From: Epiperipatus broadwayi
Lineage: Eukaryota; Onychophora; Udeonychophora; Euonychophora; Peripatidae
DNA: 64,000 nt
Direction: 5' to 3'
Assembly (NCBI GenBank): GCA_028023455.1
Contig: JAQFVV010000030.1
Span: 1,630,501-1,694,500, forward strand
Part shown: piece by piece, positions 57,689 to 64,000 of the stretch
Layout: each line of letters starts with the position of its first letter
How positions within the stretch are numbered: the first letter of the stretch is position 1
The notes under the pieces: model-generated
What the model was told of the DNA's origin: nothing
Seen by the model: the letters and a program-made list of their open reading frames with translations, nothing else
The model's database searches: none
Program-made: the position numbers and the translations under genes

Positions 57689-57836
57689 AGAGCATACCAA
57701 TAGCTCAAACAAGCTCTTATTTATAAGCTCAAAACCAATTGGTCTGGGGATAAGAGTATTCCAGATAGAGATTTTAAATATTTTCTCTTACCACACTTAT
57801 AAATAAGAGCTTGAGCTATTGGTACGCTCTCTGTAT
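57689..57836. mobile_element. Family C repeat, short foldback derivative
   Basis: Terminal inverted repeats AGAGCATACCAATAGCTCAA / TTGAGCTATTGGTACGCTCT match those of the 25.6-26.3 kb copy. The interior keeps AGCTCAAAACCAATTGGTCT, the 3' half of the family C ribozyme (stem III and GTC), without the CTGA core. It is an internal deletion derivative. Confidence 0.7.
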
Positions 57837-57849
57837 TGCATTTTTGTAA

Positions 57850-58195
57850 ATACAAGCTTTTTATATAGCAATGTCACAATCTATATGATTTGCTTTATTA
57901 TTACAAATTTATATATAATTTTTAGCTTTATAGTCCATCCACAGCTAGTGAATATATACTTAACAAAATCTAATTGCTTTAGTTAGATGTAATCTTCATT
58001 GTTTGATTATATCTTTTCTATTACTCTTACATTTATAATAAATTTCATCTTTTCTTTTTTTAAAACTCATATCAAAGATCAATACTTGTTCTATTTTTTA
58101 ATTTTATTACATTCTATTTTGTCGTGTACTATACTCTTTGGCATATATGTTTCTTAATATTTCGTAAATGATTTCTACATCAAGTAAAAATAATA
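57850..58195. other. No gene seen
   Basis: AT-rich spacer up to the LTR element. Confidence 0.4.
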
Positions 58196-58199
58196 TAGT

Positions 58200-59000
58200 T
58201 ACTGTGTCCCCAAATATGACTGGGTGGCCAGCAAACAAGAATACATAATTAACATTAACAGTATATATAAATAGTATTAAAACAATTTATTTATAATTAA
58301 ACAGTTACTAATTAAAACTTCACTATACATATAGGTCTATATTTGTGTGAGCATAACTCATCAAGTTAAATAACGGATAATGAATAAAAATGTTATTACA
58401 GTTTAGGTAAATGATGATGTGTGTTGCTTCTTGACGTATTTTATAAAATAATAATAAAACCGGGATGGTCTGCTAAACATCCTAATTGATTGGTTACTTA
58501 CAGGAGCAGAGATCCTGGAAATGAAGTCCCCCAATGATGATCTGCACTGCAATTACAACTCATGGAATCAGCAACAATAGGCAGCAACCCTAAAAGAACA
58601 CACAGTACTTTTTCTCTAGATTTTTTATTTCCCCCTTTTTCTTTTGTTTTGTTATCTTTTCTGGAGTAATTTGACTTTTTCTTTAATCAGTTTTGCTTAA
58701 ATAATTTACTTATTAGATTTAGAGATTGTTATCGTACAATGAAATTTCTCTTAGCCTTTTAATTATGTATACTAATTCTCTGTTTATCTTAGGAATTTAT
58801 TTCCCTACAATCCAAGTTTTAAGATCTATACAATTAATTAATCTCTTAGGAATTTATTTCCACACATTCTAAGTTTTAATCCCTACACAATTAATTAACA
58901 CATACATGTCTCTATTCAAAAGTTTTTATTTTTAAAACTTAGTTTAATTAAACTTTTCTTCATCAATTTATTTTTTTCAGCATTATAACTCAATTTTTTA
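58200..59000 (-). repeat. 3' LTR of the gypsy-like element
   Basis: Matches 61054-61900 throughout (shared blocks ACATAATTAACATTAACAG, CAATTTATTTA.AATTAAAC, TTCACTATACATATA, CTTAGGAATTTATTTC). It lacks a ~60-bp segment present in the other LTR near 61270-61335. Confidence 0.82.
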
Positions 59001-59097
59001 AATATCCCCTTACTCCAGAAAATTGCTTAGATTTATGTATAGTCCTTGAATTTAAGTGGCCTCTGTATCTGTCATTTGGGTCTGAGTAATCTAGTTG

Positions 59098-59729
59098 CTA
59101 CTCTGTTTGGCTTCGGAATTGATTGAAATTCATATTCCCTAATTTCAGGTTTACACTTGCTGCTTTCTGATCCCCCTCAATCATACATGTGCTGTCGGTT
59201 CTGCTATCTCTTGTATTTCTCGGGTTTCCTCTTTTGGTATGGCCACTGAAATTTTCAAGTCTTCCTTGAATCAATGGCGGACACGATTTACATATTTTCT
59301 GTATGTTGTCCCATCCCTTACTTGTATGGTTACTATCTTTTTTGATAATATTTTTGCGATTATTCCTTGAAACCACTTCTTACTGATCATGTCTTGTACC
59401 CAAACTTGGTCACCTATTACATATGTATTTTCTCTTTTTTGATCACTTATGTGTATTTTATTAATAAAATCTTCCTCTTGTATGGATTTTACTCTTATTT
59501 TATAAATTTCTAATTCTATTTTTAAAACTCTATTCTCTTGTTGAAGCAATTCATCTTTTCTGGAGCTGTTTTCTTGTTGATGGTGAAGATGGCTTAATAC
59601 ATGGCCCACCATCCACAGAGCTACTATCACTATTGCTGGCCCTATCAGCCACTTTCTCTTTTTGAGTGAACAAGATTTTATACGTTTTACACATAACTGG
59701 TCATACATTTTCCAGAAACTGTGTATCAA
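59098..59729 (-). pseudogene. pol remnant: integrase C-terminal region, frameshifted
   Basis: A frame from 59729 to 59271 begins with a basic and hydrophobic stretch (KKRKWLIGPAIVIVALWMVG), then a Gln/Glu-rich coiled-coil-like segment. It ends with GDQVWVQD..KKWFQGIIAK..VTIQVRDGTTYRKYVNRVR, the SH3-like integrase C-terminal fold seen in gypsy pol proteins. A second frame (59376-59098) continues after a frameshift with the basic tail (QGRLENFSGHTKRGNPRNTR). The hydrophobic stretch could pass for a membrane anchor, but it sits where the integrase core was deleted and is probably a product of that deletion or of another frame. Confidence 0.65.
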
Positions 59730-59744
59730 CTGGGCTCATATTAA

Positions 59745-59936
59745 TTAATCCCAATTCTTTATTTTAAAAAATCTGGCTTTCTGAATACCATTTCCCAATC
59801 TGGAATGCCATTTTAATACTATTAATTTGACTTCTAGTTCATGGAACCACTCCCTCCCAAGAATGGGGCTAATGTTCCCTTTTACTATGTATAGAGGATG
59901 ATTCATTTTTTTACAATAATTGATGGGCGCTATCAC
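59745..59936 (-). pseudogene. pol remnant: protease C-terminal part
   Basis: The minus-strand frame has PLYIVKGNISPILGREWFHEL, the '..V..G..P.LLGRDWL' block that ends retroviral-type aspartic proteases in gypsy elements. The active-site block lies upstream in another frame (60068-60030), where DSG reads DSK. The protease is therefore dead twice over, by mutation and by frameshift. Confidence 0.65.
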
Positions 59937-60013
59937 ATGGCTTAATAATCTTAGTGCATTTCCATTTACATCACGTGCTCTAATGTTTCATTTTTTCTAA
60001 TTTACTTTCCATG

Positions 60014-60430
60014 TTATCTGATGACAGGTGACATCCAGTCTGTTAATGACATACCTGACTTGCTATCAATCTCCATCAACCGTTCTTTTCTACAAAGTAC
60101 TAACTTAATCATAAGCTGATTTAATCCCTGGATGTCCATGTTTTTAACCATATGGTTACACCCCCTATTTTCTTGTATTGGCAATTTACTCTTACATTCG
60201 TGGTTACACACATGTACTAAATGTCCCTTTTTATCACATTTGAAACATGTTTCTTTGAACCACCTGAATTCTTTTGCCATGTGATCCCTTTTTCCACAGC
60301 AGAAACATATTACTGTATGATTCTTACTGAGCTTAGCTTTCCACAATATAGTATTCTCATTTTCTATCTTGAACACTCCCATTTTTAACATTTTCTTCAG
60401 TTTTAATCCTAAAAACCTGAGCCTGTTCAA
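60014..60430 (-). pseudogene. gag nucleocapsid (zinc knuckles) and protease start
   Basis: Contains two CCHC knuckles: CX2CX4HX4 with the last Cys replaced by Phe, then an intact CFKCDKKGHLVHVC. A spacer follows, then MEIDSKSGMSL, the aspartic protease active-site block with DSG changed to DSK. It is joined by a frameshift to the capsid frame upstream. Confidence 0.75.
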
Positions 60431-60451
60431 GAATTAATTCATATGTTATGC

Positions 60452-60868
60452 CTATCTTAATGGCCATATCGTAATATCAGGTTCTGTTAGTAATTTCTGT
60501 CTGAGCCTATTGTCAAACATCCCCCATAACAATTGATCAACGAGTATTTTCTCAATGAAATTCCCATAACCACAATCTTTAGCTAACTCCCTCAGAGCTG
60601 AGTTATACTCTTTAATTTTTCCCCCATTGAACTGCTTCCTATTTTGCAAGGTTAAGTGAGCTATGTGACGGGATGGACAAAGGCTAAAATAATCACTTAA
60701 TCTTTTTATTAATTCCTCGTACTTTATATTCTCTGTAATAGGTATCTCAAATAATCTATTTATAACCTCTATTACTTTTATGCCAGTGAAACACATAAGT
60801 GCCACTATTTTCCATTTATTATCTTCAATACCATTCATTGTAAAGAAATTCTCTATCTGCCTAACCAT
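60452..60868 (-). pseudogene. gag capsid (retrotransposon gag domain)
   Basis: The frame starts within WLVRQIENFFTMNGIED-like sequence and contains LLWGMFDNRLRQKLLTEPDI after EYNSALRELAKDCGYG. This matches the retrotransposon gag (Ty3/gypsy capsid) pattern 'F...F..NKI.D...K...L...', 'EF...LR.LA..C.FG', 'L.D.F..G..D...R..LL'. The N-terminal leader is lost to stops between 60870 and 61040. Confidence 0.75.
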
Positions 60869-61037
60869 GCTGACACATTACTAACCTCAAATTCTGCTAT
60901 GCTATTTAAACCCAATGAACTCATTTTTGATTAGTGCTTATTGTCCTTACTACAAACTAGCGTATGTCTAAATTCCAACTCTGAATGCCACTAACTTACT
61001 AATGATTTTAACTCTACGTTTTCCCTAAGTTTTAAAC

Positions 61038-61048
61038 GACTGTGCCAC
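61038..61048 (-). other. Primer-binding site of the gypsy-like element
   Basis: The minus strand reads TGGCACAGTCG next to the inner edge of the 5' LTR. The better-preserved relative at 55.66 kb reads TGGCGCAGTCGACAG, so this is a one-base variant of the same tRNA-primer site. Confidence 0.6.
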
Positions 61049-61053
61049 TAATT

Positions 61054-61900
61054 TGCTGTATCCCCAACTAAGACAGGATGGCTAGTAAACAAAAGCACAT
61101 AATTAACATTAACAGACAACAACACATATAAATAGTATTAAAACAATTTATTTACAATTAAACAGTTACTAATCAAAACTTCACTATACATATAAGTCTA
61201 TATTTGTGCAAGCATAGCTCCATGAAGTCAAATAATGGATAATGCATAAAAGGTTACTACTGTTTAGGTTAACAACAGTATACTTTATCTTTACTACACT
61301 GTATATAGTCATTAAAACACAAAACCTTCCATGAGCCTCTTGAGGCAGATTATAAAATAATAATAAGGGGATGGTTTGCTAAACATTCTAATCAGCTTGG
61401 TTACCTACAGGAGCTGAGATCCTGGGAATGAAGTCCATCGATGGTGATCTGCACTGCAACTACGACTTGTGGAATCAGCAACAACAGGTAGCAACCCCAA
61501 AAGGGTACACAGTTCTTTTTTCTACCTTTTTATATCCCCCCCTCTTTTGTTTCTTATCTTATCTGGAGTAATTTGACGTTTTATTTAATCAATTCTGCTC
61601 AAATAATTTACGTATTATTAGATTTAAAGATTATTACTGTACACAAAATTTCTCTTGGCCTTTTGATTACACTTAGTAATTCTCCATTTATCTTAGGAAT
61701 TTATTTCTGTATAGTCCAAGTTTTAAGATCTATACAATTAATTAATCTCTTAGGAATATATTTCCAAACAATCGAAGTTTTAATCTCTACACAATTAATT
61801 AATATATACATGTCTCTATTCAAAAGCTTTTATTTTTAAAACTTAGTTTAATTAAATATTTAATCAATTTATTTTTTCAGCACTATAACTCAATTTCTTA
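61054..61900 (-). repeat. 5' LTR of the gypsy-like element
   Basis: Longer of the two LTRs. The inner edge (..ACAGCA on the minus strand) abuts the primer-binding site; the outer edge is TTTCTTA next to TAGT. A frame of 88 codons at 61573 inside it is not a gene. Confidence 0.8.
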
Positions 61901-61909
61901 TAGTATTAG

Positions 61910-62500
61910 TCATATCTACAGTTAAGTGTCACTTCAATTAGCAAGAAGTAAGCAATTATACACTACTCCTTGACATTATGTTGACAAATGTAAAGAGACA
62001 AAGCACATAAAATTTATAATATTGAAAGGTGAGTCCAATATGTCTAAAAGAACTTAACATATTACCAAGAATATTTTCAAGTACTCTGACTAATTTGAAA
62101 TAGACTGTATTAAAGCCAAATTGGGTTATTACTAATGTTGCTACGTTAGAAGAGAATTTGAAATTGCAAGATCATAAAATGTGGAATAATAATTAATAAG
62201 GTTTACACAATACAATTTCATAAATTAGTGAATTAAGGAGATTTTACATCAAGAGAACATAAATCAGATCAAGAACAAATAAAAAATTGGGCAATCTTTT
62301 ATTTTCAGATAAGACATTGCAAGACCTGTCATTAGATACAATTTTGTGAATGATCAATTGGTAATTCAGTATTATGGCCAACCATTCAACATTATTACAG
62401 TTCAAACCTATGTTCATCTAACTCAAGCAAATGAATAAAAAACTGAAATTATAATAAATTTATTAAGAAAACTATATTTTTAATATTTTTCTGAAGGTTT
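61910..62500. other. No gene seen
   Basis: AT-rich spacer. Confidence 0.4.
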
Positions 62501-62517
62501 GTGATGATGGTGTTCTA

Positions 62518-63051
62518 GTTGTATTTTTATATTGGACTATTTCCACCATCTAATATGAGTATTGAATGTCTTTAGAAAAATTTAACTTTTATTTAAATAT
62601 TCCAAATACATTCAATTGTTAGTAATAGAATGTTAAATAGATTAGTATATGCACATCATTTCAAGAGGTATATTATTCTCAATTCTTCTTCAGTTGTTGT
62701 TAGCCTGACTAGTGACAGTACTAACATAGGATTTGAACCTGGACCCTTAGATTCTTGAATATTGAGTTTTAAGAATGACTCAGTTGGTTAGAGCATTATC
62801 TTAAAATTCAATACTCAAGAATCTAAGGGTCCAGGTTCGAATCCCATGCTAGTATGGTCACTGGCCAGGCCAGCAATACCTGAAGACGAGGGAAAAATAA
62901 TAATTCTTGAAACATTGTGCATACACTAACTTGTTTGACATACTACTACTAACAATTGAATGTATTTGGAATATTTAAATAAAAGTTAAAATTTTCTAAA
63001 GACATTCAACTCATATTAGATGATGAAAATAGTCCAATATAAAAATACAAC
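62518..63051. mobile_element. TA-flanked foldback element with tRNA-like sequence in its arms
   Basis: Terminal inverted repeats start GTTGTATTTTTATATTGGAC (62518) and end with the complement at 63051; TA lies on each side (62516-62517 and 63052-63053). Homologous arms continue inward for most of the 534 bp, to a centre near 62770. A 16-bp direct repeat AACTATATTTTTAATA (62470-62485 and 63049-63064) also flanks a slightly larger interval, so a retroposition-type target duplication is an alternative reading. Confidence 0.75.
62773..62856 (+). repeat. tRNA-like sequence inside the foldback element
   Basis: CTCAGTTGGTTAGAGCATTA (A-box-like) and GGTTCGAATCC (a perfect B-box, 62834-62844) are spaced as in a tRNA with a long variable arm. 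The left arm holds an inverted B-box-like GGATTTGAACC (62729-62739). This is a different tRNA origin from the seven-copy SINE family. Not a functional tRNA: no acceptor stem is evident. Confidence 0.6.
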
Positions 63052-63059
63052 TATATTTT

Positions 63060-64000
63060 TAATAATTGATGTCTAAATTGTCAAAACTGATGATGGAAAA
63101 GAATATATTCTTAGTCAATAAGAACAGAAAAGCAGGATCTTAATGACTAATGTTTTGGGTACTTAGGAATGATTATTTTGTCAGTGCCAATATATTTTTA
63201 AACAGCCAAATCACCAATACATACTGAATGAAGTTTACAGGAATCAAATTGATTATATTATTGGCACCTAGTTTTATATAAAAGACTTGTTTTAATAGCA
63301 AGAGGGCTCAGGTTTTGAATTACGTATAACTTGGAGTAAAACTTCTTGTCCAACATTCACGATATATAAAACTAGAAATCAATTTGAAGTTTTAAATGTA
63401 ACAAACTATGAATGGAAGTGATATAAATAATTAAAGAGAAATCTGAGAAAAAGTTGAATAAGCGAAATAACATATAAAATCAAAATCAGAAATTACAATG
63501 ATTAAAAAACGAAGTGCAAAAAAATAAAAAAAGATTTTTAGACTGAATAGGAAATTCCAAAACAGTAATAGAAATAAATTTGGAAATACAAATCTTTCAT
63601 ACGTTTTGCAAGATCAAAAGAAAGCTTAATCTATATAAATATGCCAAAGGATAGAATTATAATCAAAATATGTAATTACTTATATACAATTTTTTTTTTT
63701 TTTGTTAGTGGATCTTGTAAAGGTTGAAAAGACCCACCCTTTCCATCAGTGTCATTAAAAAAGTCTTTGGTTTGGTTTTGATATGGGAGTTTATTTATTG
63801 CAAAAATCAACCAAAAAAAATATATAAAAGCTATAGCACAAATATATTTTACTAAGAGACTTTCAATGACATTACTGTATTGAAAATCTTTAATAATAAA
63901 AAAAAACAGCATCAGATTAGCTTTGAAGTCATTGATGATAGGAAAGGCCATTAACAGCTTTGCATTAAAAATATTATAGGAAATTAAAGAATCATTAAAA
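63060..64000. other. No gene seen
   Basis: AT-rich to the window's end; a T-run near 63690-63704. A 91-codon minus-strand frame (63676-63951) is hydrophobic and low-complexity, with no recognisable family. Confidence 0.35.

Larger units (their letters stand above)
58200..61900 (-). mobile_element. Gypsy-like LTR retrotransposon, internally deleted
   Basis: Two homologous direct repeats (58200-59000 and 61054-61900) flank a 2-kb interior with gag, zinc knuckles, a protease remnant and an integrase C-terminus, all on the minus strand. TAGT lies on both sides (58196-58199 and 61901-61904), a 4-bp target duplication. Reverse transcriptase, RNase H and the integrase core are absent: the protease remnant runs almost straight into the integrase tail. 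LTR divergence (substitutions plus a ~60-bp indel) shows an old insertion. It cannot move on its own. Confidence 0.85.

Noticed and set aside
59271-59729. Membrane-anchor-like segment that might indicate an envelope gene in the LTR element
   Set aside because: The same frame ends in an integrase C-terminal fold, there is no signal peptide or surface domain, and the region sits on an internal deletion junction.
63676-63951. 91-codon minus-strand ORF near the end of the window
   Set aside because: Hydrophobic, low-complexity translation of AT-rich DNA, with no start context or family resemblance.

Overview
This window looks like animal nuclear DNA, most likely from an arthropod and probably an insect. 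It is very A+T-rich with long gene-poor stretches. Its one convincing gene is a C2H2 zinc-finger gene, and it holds relics of Penelope-like, LINE, gypsy, mariner, piggyBac and hAT elements, tRNA-derived SINEs and TA-flanked foldback MITEs. Nothing suggests a bacterium, plasmid or phage. I cannot name the species.

Layout: 0.4-2.5 kb is a complex satellite. 3-14 kb is mostly unique AT-rich DNA with a SINE, a TATA+Inr promoter candidate, a decayed Penelope-like GIY-YIG endonuclease and the first ribozyme repeats. 14.6-25 kb is dense in repeats: nested 'A' ribozyme repeats, a 1.9 kb non-autonomous hAT element and two decayed LINE reverse transcriptases. 25.6-26.3 kb is the 'C' ribozyme repeat. 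26.4-28.9 kb is the zinc-finger gene: a 3' splice site, an upstream ORF, an uninterrupted 662-codon reading frame and a poly(A) signal. 29-33.4 kb has a TA-flanked MITE, SINEs, a hAT/ZMYM-like transposase relic and the 'B' ribozyme repeat. 33.4-39.6 kb is an old local duplication; an A repeat inserted into only one copy, leaving an empty site in the other. 39.7-57 kb has relics of piggyBac, LINE and mariner, three foldback elements and a 4 x 90-bp array inside inverted repeats. 58.2-61.9 kb is an internally deleted gypsy-like LTR element flanked by TAGT. The end holds a foldback element with a tRNA-like sequence in its arms.

The most interesting signal is a set of hammerhead ribozyme motifs (type I). 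Three repeat families with unrelated sequence (A, B, C) each carry a CTGANGA-hairpin-GAAA core, or a decayed form of it, plus stem III, a cleavage site and a matching stem I. In A and B the motif recurs 455 and 459 bp apart within tandem copies, as expected for elements that make unit-length RNA by self-cleavage. A copies have 14-15 bp target-site duplications, which points to retroposition. A Penelope-like GIY-YIG relic with its own hammerhead-like remnant lies in the same window. Penelope-like elements and retrozymes are the known animal carriers of such ribozymes. I infer that these repeats belong to, or are parasites of, that machinery.
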